Shown one piece after another: positions 1 to 8,131 of a stretch of DNA of 22,728 nt. Position 1 is the first letter of the stretch, and the number at the start of each line of letters is the position of its first letter. The notes under the pieces were generated by a model. The model saw nothing but the letters and a program-made list of their open reading frames with translations, searched no databases and was not told where the DNA came from. Origin of the DNA: CAZNQW01 sp964575225. GTDB lineage: Bacteria; Chloroflexota; Anaerolineae; JAAYZQ01. Both the position numbers and the translations under genes were made by a program. The stretch covers positions 1 to 22,728 of the forward strand of contig CAZNQW010000035.1 of NCBI GenBank assembly GCA_964575225.1, given 5' to 3'.

Positions 1-15
1 GAATCGGCCATCACC

Positions 16-1230
16 GTGGCTGCGACAGCTCCCGCCCAAGAGTTTTCCTCGCCATTCATCGAGTACCTGACCGACAAGGATCGTGAAGAGCTGATCGCCC
101 GAGCACACGTCGAACATTACGCGGCAGGCCAAAAGATCTGTGACGAAGGCGCAGTGGGCACCGACATCCACATTGTCCAATCGGGCCGGATAGCGGTATA
201 TAAAGAAGCAGACCAACCCCATCCAACGCTATTGGGTTACCGCGGGCCCGGAGAGATTATCGGCGAGATGAGCCTTTTGGGCAAACAACCCCGATCGGCC
301 ACGGTGATTGCTGACCAGAATGCCGAGGTGCTGCGGATCGAGGCTGGGGAATTCCTGGGCCTCATGGAGGCTCAACCGGGCATTAGCCGCGCTGTGTTGC
401 AGGTTCTCAGCAGCCGGCTGCAAGCGGCTGATACAGCCCGTACGGCCATCGCCCGTCAAGAGTGGGACCTGATGGAGAAGGTCCAACACCTGACCGGCGA
501 GGCGCTGCACTTGGCCGATCTAGCCCAGGTTCGCCAGGAAACCATCGAGCTGATTGCCCACGACTTGCGCACCCCTCTATCGGTCATCGACGGCTGCCTC
601 CAAATGATCGAGACAACCCTGCCCGAAAGCGCATTGGCCGCCAGCGCCGACATCATCAAGCTGGCTAAACACAGTACCAGCCGGCTCGCCTCCATGCTAG
701 AGGAACTCCTCAGCGCGGCCCAAGAGACTGTGGTGAACGCCGGTCCATTCCTGGGATGGGTTGCCATGGAAGAGCTCATTTCTAACGTGGTACGCGGCAG
801 TGAGTTTGCCCTCAAGCAAGCCGATCTCACCCTGGAAACCCGAATCGACGCACCGCTGCCCTGGGTACAAGGAAACGAGGCCCAATTGGAACGGGTCCTG
901 AGGAACCTGGTCGACAATGCCATCGCCTACACACCCGCCGAGGGTCACATTTTGATCCAGGCCCGGCAGATAGATGGTCAGATCGAGATCAGCGTCATTG
1001 ACTCGGGACCGGGTGTCCCGCCCGAACACCGAACGGTGATCTTTGAACGCTTTACGCGCATCCCTGGCGTAAGGGGGCGAAAACATGGATTTGGCTTGGG
1101 GCTGTACTACTGCCGACAGGTGATCTTGGGCCACAGAGGCACCATCTGGGTCGAACCGGGCCCGGGCGGCCTCGGCAGCCGATTTTCCTTTACCCTTCCA
1201 CTGGAACAACCTGTGACGGACAGGGAATAG
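16..1230 (+). CDS. Cyclic nucleotide-binding domain histidine kinase (5' end possibly outside window)
   Basis: This is a sensor histidine kinase, apparently cytosolic because no membrane segment is seen. Residues about 15-135 form a CRP/PKA-like cNMP-binding beta-roll with a phosphate-binding-cassette-like stretch (GEIIGEMSLL at 79-88, then PRSATV at 92-97). A helical linker (about 140-175) leads to a HisKA domain with phosphoacceptor His182 (motif AHDLRTPLS). The HATPase_c domain has an N-box (NLVDNAIAYTP, 297-307), a G1 box (DSGPGVP, 329-335) and a G2 box (GFGLGLYYC, 358-366). The chosen GTG start has no clear Shine-Dalgarno, and the frame stays open through bases 1-15, so the true start may lie upstream of the window. 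Its stop is only 10 bp from the stop of the convergent NUDIX gene. Whether cAMP, c-di-GMP or another ligand binds cannot be told; many such domains bind none. Kinase identity is near certain; ligand and partner are unknown. Confidence 0.88.
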   Translation: MAATAPAQEFSSPFIEYLTDKDREELIARAHVEHYAAGQKICDEGAVGTDIHIVQSGRIAVYKEADQPHPTLLGYRGPGEIIGEMSLLGKQPRSATVIADQNAEVLRIEAGEFLGLMEAQPGISRAVLQVLSSRLQAADTARTAIARQEWDLMEKVQHLTGEALHLADLAQVRQETIELIAHDLRTPLSVIDGCLQMIETTLPESALAASADIIKLAKHSTSRLASMLEELLSAAQETVVNAGPFLGWVAMEELISNVVRGSEFALKQADLTLETRIDAPLPWVQGNEAQLERVLRNLVDNAIAYTPAEGHILIQARQIDGQIEISVIDSGPGVPPEHRTVIFERFTRIPGVRGRKHGFGLGLYYCRQVILGHRGTIWVEPGPGGLGSRFSFTLPLEQPVTDRE

Positions 1231-1240
1231 GCGCCCCTCC

Positions 1241-1825
1241 TCAAAAGATCAGATCGAGGAATTCCTTCAGCATCTGTGCCGTGGCGCCCCACACGGTGTG
1301 CGGACCATAATCCCAGAATAGAACATCGTGGCATTGGCCCTGATACTCCCAACGCTCGACTCGCAAGTGGGCAGGATCGCGCAAAAAGGACAGGGGGACC
1401 TCAACGAGGCCATCTACTTCCTCGCGATTCAGGTGCGGTTCATAGGGAAAGGGTACCATCCCCACAAAAGGAGTCACCGAGAAACTGCTGACAGTTTGAT
1501 AATCATCGCCTGCACCCAGCACCTCTACGCTTTCGGGGGCGATGCCCACCTCTTCAAAGGTTTCGCGCAAGGCCGTGGCCAATTTGTCGCCATCTCCTGG
1601 CTCACAGGCGCCCCCAGGAAAAGAGATCTGCCCTTTGTGGTGACCCACCGTCTGTGTGCGTTGAGTGACCAATACGTGCCATTCACCATCTTTCCAGAGC
1701 AACGGCACCAACACGGCGGCGCAGATCAGCGCCGGATCGGCGTGGACACGCCGGGTCCGATCAGTGAGGATTTTGCGGATCTGCTCTTTGAATTCCTCTG
1801 GACTGGCATCGGTGAGGTCGCTCAC
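1241..1825 (-). CDS. NudL-like NUDIX hydrolase (putative CoA/nucleotide diphosphatase)
   Basis: This is a NUDIX pyrophosphohydrolase of the NudL/CoA-diphosphatase branch, expected to split CoA or a related nucleotide diphosphate with Mg or Mn. With the start used here (194 aa), residues 52-72 carry the branch signature: QRT, then HKGQISFPGG. The Nudix helix follows, with RETFEEVGI at 87-95 supplying the metal-binding glutamates. The spacing between GG and RE matches NudL rather than the classical GX5E form. The GTG start at 1825 overlaps the TGA stop of the upstream phosphatase (GTGA), which suggests translational coupling. An in-frame GTG at 1837 and an ATG at 1891 are alternatives, but they extend further into the phosphatase gene and neither has well-spaced Shine-Dalgarno sequence. 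It is the last gene of the partner-switching operon; a functional link to that switch is not evident. The substrate is inferred from the family only. Confidence 0.85.
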   Translation of the reverse strand: MSDLTDASPEEFKEQIRKILTDRTRRVHADPALICAAVLVPLLWKDGEWHVLVTQRTQTVGHHKGQISFPGGACEPGDGDKLATALRETFEEVGIAPESVEVLGAGDDYQTVSSFSVTPFVGMVPFPYEPHLNREEVDGLVEVPLSFLRDPAHLRVERWEYQGQCHDVLFWDYGPHTVWGATAQMLKEFLDLIF

Positions 1826-4800
1826 GGGTTCACACACCGACCTTCCACGGACGATTCCGGCCCGTCTAATGGTTCTGGGCCGACACAACAATTGGCCACC
1901 ACCAGTGTCAGATCGTCGAATTGGGGGGCATCGCCCACAAACTGGATCAGCGCCTGATCGACGGCCGCGGCGATTTCCTGAGCCGACTGACCCTGGCAGG
2001 CGCGTACCGTCCGAATCAAGCGTTCCCGGCCAAACATCTCTTGTCGCGCATTCAAAGCCTCAATGACCCCATCGGTATAAAAGACCAACGTATCACCATC
2101 CTGCAATTGCACCACCCTCTGCTCAAATTCGATATCGGGCAGCACCCCCAAGGCCATACCACCGGAGCGGAGGTCCTGCAACGAGCCATCGCTGCGGCGG
2201 AAAAGCAGCGTGGGCATATGCCCGGCATTGACGTAGGTCATCTGCCGCGAGTCCGACTCTAAAACCGCATAGAACAAGGTCACAAAGAGATTCGAGCGAG
2301 CGTCGGCCACGATGAGATCGTTCACCCTGGCAATGGCCCGATCGGGCGAGCGCCCATCCATGGCCACCGTTCGAAGCAGAGAGCGCGACAGGGCCATGAA
2401 CAGGGCAGCGGGCACGCCCTTGTCGGCCACGTCGGCCACCACAATCCCGGTCCGCGGCAGGCCCTCGGGCTGATTGGGCGGCAGCAGAAACAGATCGTAA
2501 AAGTCACCGCCCACCTGGCGCGCTGAACGCCAGATCGCCGCCAGGTCCCAGCCCGGCGTAGTCGGCGCCCGGTCGGGGAGAAAACTGGTCTGAATCCGCC
2601 GGGCCACTTCCAGCTCCTGCTTCATTCTCTCCTGCTCGGCAGCCTCTTGCAGCAAGAGGTTGTTTTCCACGGCAATGGCTGCCTGTCCGGCGATCCCTCC
2701 CAAAATGCTCATCCAGCGACTGATACGGTGGCTTTCCGTAGCCGAACAGTCGGCCAGCATCATCCCCACCAACTCACCCTTGGTCCACATGGGCAGGGCC
2801 AGCAGCAGATTTCCCTCGACGATTTCGATCAGGCTTGGCGGGTCGGCATCATCAGGCACACTGCCATCCAAAAGTACGTGGGAAGCGCCCTCCAAAAGAT
2901 CGCGGGCAGGAGATTCTTCAGAGGTCAAGCGCAGAGCCTCAAAAGCGGCCAGCCGCTCCTCTCGAAATCCGTGCTGGGCGTGGGGTACAAAGAGATCGGC
3001 TTTGGGTTCCCAAAGCAAAAAGGCACAAGCTTCCACCCCCAGCAAAAGGGGCGTGATGCGGGCGATGGCGGCCAGGGCCTCAGCCAAATCGGGGGCCCGG
3101 TTGATGGCATCGGCCACCTGCAGCAATGCCATCGAGGTATAGGCCTCCTCCTGCTGGGCCTGCACCAGGCGGGCATTGTGGATGACCGTGCTGGCCTGAT
3201 TAGCCATCCCCGACAGCATCTCGATCATGCGCTCGCTGAAGGCGTGGGCCTGGCTCGCATAATCGACCAGGATAACACCCAGCAGCTCACCCTGAGCCAA
3301 CAGGGGCAAAAACACCATCTCCCGCATCTGGAATTCCTGTACCAGGCTGGGGGCCACAAGATGGGGATCGCGTTCCACATTGACCACGATCGGGGCGGGC
3401 GCCGCCTCCATCTGGACCAGAACGGGCATCTCCTCGGGCCGGAACTGCCTACTCTCAAAAGAGGCGCGCATCTCCGGATCGAGGCCATAGGTCTTGGCCG
3501 GGATGAACAGGCCGACGGAAGGTTCATACAGGAGAACGGCGCAGCGATCGACCCCGACGAGAAGCGGCACCAACCGCACGATGGTTGCCAGTACATCATC
3601 CATATCTGACACGCGGTTGGCCACTTCGGCCACCTGGAGCAAGGCAGTCGACAACCAGGCCTGCTGACGCTCAGCCTCGTACAAACGAGCTTTTTGAATG
3701 GCCAGGGCCACCTGCTGACCCAGAGTCTCAAGGATGAACAGGTCATCGGAACCAAAGGCATCCACCTGATCGCTCTGCACATCCAAGACCCCCACCGGCT
3801 CGCCATCGAGAATGAGAGGTACCGCCATTTCCGAGCGCGTCTCTTCCAAGGCCTCGACGCAGCGATAGCGGGTGTCGTTCTCCACATCGTTGACCGTCAC
3901 CGGCTGGCCATGTTCCGCCACCCAGCCGATCAACCCCTGCCCCCAGCCAACCTGTTCGGCGACCTGCTGCTGATCGGCCTTGGAACTGGCCTGGAAAGAG
4001 ATCTGCCGGCGTCGCGGATCGGTGGTATAGATGGTGACGTAATAATAGTCAAAATTCTCCCGGATCAGGTCCACCACCCCTTTAAAAACCTGATCCAACT
4101 CGATCAGGGCCGCCACCTGGCGGCTGACCTCCTCGATAGTCTCCAACTGACGCGCGCGTTTGCGCGTATTCTCATAGAGCAACGCCTTTTGCAGGGCCAT
4201 GGCCGCCTGGTTGCCCATAGCCGAAAGGATGCGCGTTTCGCTCACGCCAAAGGCATGCGGCTGAAAGGACTGAACCGACAGGGTGCCCACCACCTCTTCG
4301 CCCATCATCAACGGCACAAACAGCGCCGAGCGGGGAGGGTGTTCGGCCGTGTACACCGGCTTGGCGGGTAACGAGTCGAACTCTTTTTCAAAGTCGCGAA
4401 CCAAGATCGGCTCTTTGGTTTCGCGCAAGTAGTTGACCAACCCCACACCCGGGCTCAGGTGGAAACTGCGGAGGAGTTGTTCGCGACCCTGGTTCACCCA
4501 CAGCCGCAGGGTGTATTCCTGGCCCTCGAACAAGCCGAGATGAAAGATGGTCGTGTCCATGATCCGGTGGGCGTGCTCATAGATCAACTGGCAGATGGCG
4601 TCCACATCCAACTGGGCCATGGCAATGGCCTGGCCCACCTGCTCCAGCGTGGAAAGCTCTTCCACCCGCTGTTCCAGCTCCTGCCGGGCGGTGGCCCATC
4701 GCTGCGCCAGCACGGCGACGGCCACGATGCCCACAGCCACCAACGAAAAGGCGATCCAACCCAGGTGCAAATACACCAGAGCCACCACCAAGCTGAAGGG

Positions 4801-5442
4801 CAAGGGCAGCAGTTCGACGTACAGGGCGCGGGGGATCGTATCCTGGATGAATACCCGAAGCTGGTCGAGGCCCCCCTCGAAATAATCCAAAATTCCCCAA
4901 CCAATATGATCCAGTACGAACCAGGCCAAACATGCCACCCCGGTGAGCAGGGCGGCAACCCCAATCTCTGCGTTGGGGGTCCGCGCGAGTCCCTGGCTGG
5001 AAAACAGTGTTGGGTTCAACGCCGACAGCAGGGCGCCCACGAGCAGGGCGATCCAGGATTTGAGACCTGCCACAAAGAGGGGTAGCTGTATCAAACGGTA
5101 GGCGCCCAACTGGCGACGGCGCAGCGCGTTGAGCACCAGGTAGGCCGAGCCGCTGAGGGCAGCCACCGCCGCACCGCTTGCCGGACCCAACGCCAGCACA
5201 GTCGCCAGGTCGATAACGCCGGCCAAACTGCGTACAATGGGCGAACTCAGGTGGAAACTGGAACGCTGGATCAAAAAGGAGAGGATGGCAAAGATCAAGA
5301 GGGTGAGCCAGGCAGGATCGTCAGGTAGTCGCCTCCACCGATCCGCCAGGGCAGCCAGTCCCGTCAGCCCCACCAAGAGGCTGTACGCGATGGGCAGGAA
5401 CGACGCACGCCACCAACCCTTGCTGGATGAATTCTCCGACAT
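1822..5442 (-). CDS. Membrane-anchored multi-GAF PP2C (SpoIIE/RsbU-type) serine phosphatase
   Basis: This 1206-aa sensor phosphatase has about six or seven hydrophobic segments in residues 15-250, then a short coiled coil (251-268). Four GAF-like domains follow (about 268-425, 435-590, 598-760, 768-930), then a helical linker (930-955) and a C-terminal SpoIIE/PP2C domain (about 960-1185). The phosphatase motifs are intact: ARQVGGDFYDLF with Asp980, VVADVADKG with Asp1004, FYTDGVIEALN with Asp1124, and FDDLTLVV with Asp1177. These acidic residues bind the two metal ions in the family. The expected role is to dephosphorylate the STAS antagonist encoded two genes upstream and so reset the partner switch. 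Four consecutive GAF domains suggest several small-molecule or redox inputs, though no ligand can be named. The ATG lies 6 nt after the RsbW-like gene, with AGGGA upstream. The membrane part resembles no sensor family I can name. Confidence 0.92.
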   Translation of the reverse strand: MSENSSSKGWWRASFLPIAYSLLVGLTGLAALADRWRRLPDDPAWLTLLIFAILSFLIQRSSFHLSSPIVRSLAGVIDLATVLALGPASGAAVAALSGSAYLVLNALRRRQLGAYRLIQLPLFVAGLKSWIALLVGALLSALNPTLFSSQGLARTPNAEIGVAALLTGVACLAWFVLDHIGWGILDYFEGGLDQLRVFIQDTIPRALYVELLPLPFSLVVALVYLHLGWIAFSLVAVGIVAVAVLAQRWATARQELEQRVEELSTLEQVGQAIAMAQLDVDAICQLIYEHAHRIMDTTIFHLGLFEGQEYTLRLWVNQGREQLLRSFHLSPGVGLVNYLRETKEPILVRDFEKEFDSLPAKPVYTAEHPPRSALFVPLMMGEEVVGTLSVQSFQPHAFGVSETRILSAMGNQAAMALQKALLYENTRKRARQLETIEEVSRQVAALIELDQVFKGVVDLIRENFDYYYVTIYTTDPRRRQISFQASSKADQQQVAEQVGWGQGLIGWVAEHGQPVTVNDVENDTRYRCVEALEETRSEMAVPLILDGEPVGVLDVQSDQVDAFGSDDLFILETLGQQVALAIQKARLYEAERQQAWLSTALLQVAEVANRVSDMDDVLATIVRLVPLLVGVDRCAVLLYEPSVGLFIPAKTYGLDPEMRASFESRQFRPEEMPVLVQMEAAPAPIVVNVERDPHLVAPSLVQEFQMREMVFLPLLAQGELLGVILVDYASQAHAFSERMIEMLSGMANQASTVIHNARLVQAQQEEAYTSMALLQVADAINRAPDLAEALAAIARITPLLLGVEACAFLLWEPKADLFVPHAQHGFREERLAAFEALRLTSEESPARDLLEGASHVLLDGSVPDDADPPSLIEIVEGNLLLALPMWTKGELVGMMLADCSATESHRISRWMSILGGIAGQAAIAVENNLLLQEAAEQERMKQELEVARRIQTSFLPDRAPTTPGWDLAAIWRSARQVGGDFYDLFLLPPNQPEGLPRTGIVVADVADKGVPAALFMALSRSLLRTVAMDGRSPDRAIARVNDLIVADARSNLFVTLFYAVLESDSRQMTYVNAGHMPTLLFRRSDGSLQDLRSGGMALGVLPDIEFEQRVVQLQDGDTLVFYTDGVIEALNARQEMFGRERLIRTVRACQGQSAQEIAAAVDQALIQFVGDAPQFDDLTLVVANCCVGPEPLDGPESSVEGRCVNP

Positions 5443-5448
5443 GCGTCC

Positions 5449-5871
5449 CTACTCGTGCCGACGGAGCCTCTTGACCATCACCAACTCGTTGCCGAGTTCT
5501 GGATCTGATCGATACTCCAAACTATCCATCAACTGTCTCATAAAGAACAGGCCCAACCCCCCCAGCTCTCTTTCCTCCAAAGGGGCCGTCACATCGGGCA
5601 CAGGAACGCGATCGAGATCAAATTCATGCCCCCAATCGCGCACGGTGATGATCAAACCCAGATCGTTCTGACGGAAGGACACTTCCATATCACCCGGCGT
5701 CATACCCGCGTAGGCATGATCGACGACATTGGCGCAGGCTTCATCCACACTGATTTCGATCTGACCCACTGCCGTGTCATCGAACCCTGCCTGGTGGGCA
5801 GCCTCTACAATAAAGGCCATGACCACCGGGATGTTCTCAAGAACCGCTCGAACTTTTAGAGTGCCTTCCAT
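5449..5871 (-). CDS. RsbW/SpoIIAB-type ATP-binding anti-sigma factor / serine kinase
   Basis: This is a small GHKL-ATPase of the anti-sigma-factor kinase class. Such proteins bind a target (often a sigma factor) and phosphorylate their STAS antagonist. The 140-aa product has an N-box (DEACANVVDHAY, 43-54) with Glu43 and Asn48, a G1 box at DWGHEFD (79-85) and a G2-like glycine-rich stretch (GGLGLFFMRQL, 104-114). The frame is open back to 5931, but the ATG at 5871 is preferred. It has AGAGGG just upstream, and the protein then starts with the usual first strand (MEGTLKVRAVL). The longer frame would run through the hairpin at 5899-5945. It sits between the STAS gene and the PP2C phosphatase, the classical three-component set. 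No sigma factor gene is seen in this window, so the regulated target is unknown and need not be a sigma factor. Confidence 0.88.
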   Translation of the reverse strand: MEGTLKVRAVLENIPVVMAFIVEAAHQAGFDDTAVGQIEISVDEACANVVDHAYAGMTPGDMEVSFRQNDLGLIITVRDWGHEFDLDRVPVPDVTAPLEERELGGLGLFFMRQLMDSLEYRSDPELGNELVMVKRLRRHE

Positions 5872-5898
5872 CGACCCTCTGTATTGACCTGCTGCGTT

Positions 5899-5945
5899 GC
5901 TAAAAGACCGCCATGTCCCCCTGGGGCTCATAGCGGTCTTTTAGC
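5899..5945 (-). terminator. Strong hairpin between STAS and RsbW-like genes (terminator or attenuator)
   Basis: A perfect 13-bp inverted repeat (GCTAAAAGACCGC at 5899-5911 and its complement at 5933-5945) flanks a 21-nt loop. The loop itself holds a smaller CCCC/GGGG pairing. The A-rich and T-rich ends of the stem make it a potential intrinsic terminator in both directions. It lies downstream of the STAS stop and 28 nt before the RsbW start, so on the minus strand it could reduce transcription of the distal genes or protect the STAS transcript. The T-run is part of the stem and is short. Confidence 0.65.
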
Positions 5946-6040
5946 GATCGGTTGACCGGTCAGCCGCAACCGGGTGCAAGCGTTTGATGGGCGCTGAAAA
6001 CCGAGAGATCGGCATCGGACAGCCCATCTCACTCACCAGC

Positions 6041-6379
6041 CTAGAAGCTGCCTACGGCATTAAGGTCGTCCTCAAAGAAATTGAACAGGCGATCAAAACC
6101 CACCAGCTCGAAATTATCCCGGATGTTGGCAGGGGCCTCAGAGATAACCACATCGCCCGCCGGTACCTTTTTTCGGACTTTGAGAAGAGCAGAAAGGAGC
6201 GCCTTCAGGCCCGCACTGCTTAGATACTCGGTCCCCTTGAGATTGACCACCAGGTTTCGCTGTCCAGCGTCGATCAGCCCCAACAGCACTTCCTCCAACT
6301 TGGGGGCCGTCGAGCTATCGATACGACCCGCCACGGTGACCAACTCACAACGCTTCAACGCTTCCGTCTTGATTTCCAT
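6041..6379 (-). CDS. STAS-domain anti-sigma factor antagonist (RsbV/SpoIIAA-type)
   Basis: This 112-aa single-domain STAS protein is the expected antagonist that binds the RsbW-like kinase when unphosphorylated. Visible features are a first strand (CELVTVAGRID), the conserved core LVVNLKGTEYLSSAGLKAL (43-61) and a C-terminal strand-helix ending near SF. The phosphorylation loop reads S54-S55-A56-G57. Aligned to SpoIIAA (D-S-S-G), the residue at the usual phosphoserine is alanine, leaving Ser54 or Ser55 as candidates. The frame is open back to 6400, but the ATG at 6379 is chosen for its excellent Shine-Dalgarno (AGGAGGGGGAAAC before ATG) and because the protein then begins at the first strand. 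It is the first gene of the operon, 50-60 nt downstream of a sigma70-like promoter. A strong hairpin lies between it and the RsbW-like gene. Confidence 0.9.
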   Translation of the reverse strand: MEIKTEALKRCELVTVAGRIDSSTAPKLEEVLLGLIDAGQRNLVVNLKGTEYLSSAGLKALLSALLKVRKKVPAGDVVISEAPANIRDNFELVGFDRLFNFFEDDLNAVGSF

Positions 6380-6435
6380 GTTTCCCCCTCCTGGAACCAC
6401 CAGCGAATCGAGTCATTCGTAAAACAACGTGCATC

Positions 6436-6464
6436 ATTCTACCACATCTAGACACACAGGGCAA
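6436..6464 (-). promoter_or_regulatory. Sigma70-like promoter of the partner-switching operon
   Basis: On the minus strand, a -35 box TTGCCC (6464-6459) and a -10 box TAGAAT (6441-6436) are separated by exactly 17 bp. They lie about 57 bp upstream of the STAS start codon, between that gene and the upstream O-antigen-type gene. The match is to the general bacterial consensus; nothing shows that an alternative sigma factor is used. Confidence 0.6.
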
Positions 6465-6469
6465 ACGCT

Positions 6470-7957
6470 TCAGGTCGTTGAAAACTCGGGACTCGATTCA
6501 TCCGAACTCGGCGCCTCACCCGAACCCAATCGAATGGCCACCATTGCCAGGCCCATATAGAGCCAGAAAATCGAGACCGAGTGGGGAAAGTTCAGGTTAA
6601 AGAAATAGTGGTCAAAAATCCCGCCCACGAGTATGCCAGCCAGGGAAGTCACCAAGCCCAGCATGATGGCTTCCATACCCAAATGCTGCCGCACCACATC
6701 CCACGATCGCCAGGCTTGCCGAAAAAAGAGGAACAGCACCAACACAAAGGCCGCCAGGCCCACCAAACCCATCTCTTCGGCGATCAACAGATACACATTG
6801 GACACGCCGATGTACAGGCTGGCTTCGGGGGTTCCCACAAACCCCACCCCGATCCAGGGGTGACGGACGATCAAGCTCAGCGCGTCCTTGTATTCTCCCA
6901 GCCGCATCTGTGTAGCCAGGTCCTGCAACTGAATGCCTTCGATGAAATGTTGCACGTAGGATTGAGCCTGGGGCAGCAGGAGCAAAAGCAGACCGCCCAC
7001 GACCATGAGTGGGATCAACTTTCGATAGCGAACCAGAGCCAACAGCCCGATCCCCGCCGCCAAGCCCGCCATAGAACCCCGTGAATAGGTGAGATAAAGA
7101 CAGAGGGCGTCGACCAGAACCATCCCTGCCAGCAGACGGCGTGACAGGATCGGCCGGCGGGCAAAAAGCTGAGCCGTCGTCAGCGTAGTGATCAAAATCA
7201 GCAACCCGCCCAACACATTGGGATCGGTCGACGTGGAAATGGCCCGCATGGGCAAGTCGGGATTGTCCTCCACATAACGCAGGACTCCTGAGCCGGTGGG
7301 GTAGCCCACCCGGCCCAAAGCCGAGAGCAACCGAATGCTCCACTCTTCAGGGATCACATACAAAAAGATGCCCAACAGCGACGCGGCAAACCCAGACAGG
7401 AGGATGACCAGAACAAGCCGTCTAAGCTGCTGTTGCGTGCGAACGCAGTTGACAACCACAAAGAAAAGAGCAATACCAAGCAGCAATTCGACAAAATGCC
7501 TGAGTACGTACTGGCTCAGATAGGCATGGGCCAAGCCCGCGACAAAGGAAGCGCATGCCAGCAACATAAACACGGCGATGGGCAACCCCAGCTCAGTTCC
7601 GACAAAGGGGCCCGTCTTGCCCTTGGCGATGCGCACAACCCAGACGAAATAGATGGCAATCAAAGCCAGATCCAGAAACGTCGGGGTAAAGCCGATTTTA
7701 AACGGCAGCGCACCAAAGGGCAGGAGGCAGATGAGGCCGATGAGGGCGATTAGGCCCCATTGCACATTGCGGAGCATCAAAAGGCCGGCAACCAGCGCCA
7801 CCACGCCTACCACAGCGTACAACGGCGACAGGATGGCCACATAGGCCCCCAGCGTCAAGCCCACAGCCAAGCACAATGCCACAACGACCATCTGCGCAAA
7901 GCGGTGGTCGCTCTCGATAAATAGTTTCTGCAGGCTACCGGCTATCTGTCGAGTCAT
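6470..7957 (-). CDS. O-antigen ligase/polymerase-like (Wzy_C family) integral membrane protein
   Basis: This 495-aa polytopic protein has about 11-12 hydrophobic segments from residue 22 to 476 and a short polar C-terminal tail. Family marks of Wzy_C/WaaL proteins are seen: TYSRGSMAGLAAG at 290-302 within a membrane segment, HPWIGVGF at 366-373, and a later NVYLLIAEEMGLVG stretch (387-400). A large loop between the SRG segment and the later helices fits the usual layout of the family. Such proteins polymerise or transfer lipid-linked glycans, or glycosylate proteins, on the outer face of the membrane. The substrate cannot be told. The ATG at 7957 has only a weak GGTAGTGA sequence upstream. 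It lies 66 bp downstream of the selenocysteine tRNA on the same strand, and no convincing terminator is seen between them. No glycosyltransferases flank it, so it is an orphan in this window. Confidence 0.82.
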   Translation of the reverse strand: MTRQIAGSLQKLFIESDHRFAQMVVVALCLAVGLTLGAYVAILSPLYAVVGVVALVAGLLMLRNVQWGLIALIGLICLLPFGALPFKIGFTPTFLDLALIAIYFVWVVRIAKGKTGPFVGTELGLPIAVFMLLACASFVAGLAHAYLSQYVLRHFVELLLGIALFFVVVNCVRTQQQLRRLVLVILLSGFAASLLGIFLYVIPEEWSIRLLSALGRVGYPTGSGVLRYVEDNPDLPMRAISTSTDPNVLGGLLILITTLTTAQLFARRPILSRRLLAGMVLVDALCLYLTYSRGSMAGLAAGIGLLALVRYRKLIPLMVVGGLLLLLLPQAQSYVQHFIEGIQLQDLATQMRLGEYKDALSLIVRHPWIGVGFVGTPEASLYIGVSNVYLLIAEEMGLVGLAAFVLVLFLFFRQAWRSWDVVRQHLGMEAIMLGLVTSLAGILVGGIFDHYFFNLNFPHSVSIFWLYMGLAMVAIRLGSGEAPSSDESSPEFSTT

Positions 7958-8023
7958 TGCTCACTACCAGGTTGCACGCCGCATCCTGCGGCAGCTTGTG
8001 CTGCGGGGAAAAGGGCGAGTAGG

Positions 8024-8120
8024 CGGGAGTGGATGGGAGTCGAACCCACCAGGGCTGCCTCTGCAGCACCCCTCAGACGATTTTGAAGACCGCGGAGCCC
8101 ACCGGGACTCAACCACCCCC
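8024..8120 (-). tRNA. selC: Selenocysteine tRNA, anticodon UCA (tRNA-Sec)
   Basis: Read on the minus strand, this 97-nt sequence folds as a bacterial tRNA-Sec. It has an 8-bp acceptor stem (GGGGGTGG with CCACTCCC, one G-U). The D stem has 6 bp (GAGTCC/GGGCTC) with a 4-nt loop. The anticodon stem has 5 bp with loop CTTCAAA, so the anticodon is TCA at 8086-8084. There is a long variable arm with stem GCTGC/GCAGC and loop AGAG. The T stem has 5 bp (GTGGG/CCCAT) with loop TTCGACT. The discriminator base is G. The 8+5 acceptor/T helix, the 6-bp D stem and the UCA anticodon separate it from tRNA-Ser and from ordinary suppressor tRNAs. Only CC of the CCA end is encoded. It implies that UGA is read as selenocysteine in this organism, although no selA, selB, selD or selenoprotein gene is visible here. 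Confidence 0.95.
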
Positions 8121-8131
8121 AGGCTGCCTTT

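Noticed and set aside
2647..3609. 320-codon plus-strand frame opposite the phosphatase gene
   Set aside because: It lies antisense to intact GAF domains, has no Shine-Dalgarno and no known domain; codon bias of the real gene creates it.
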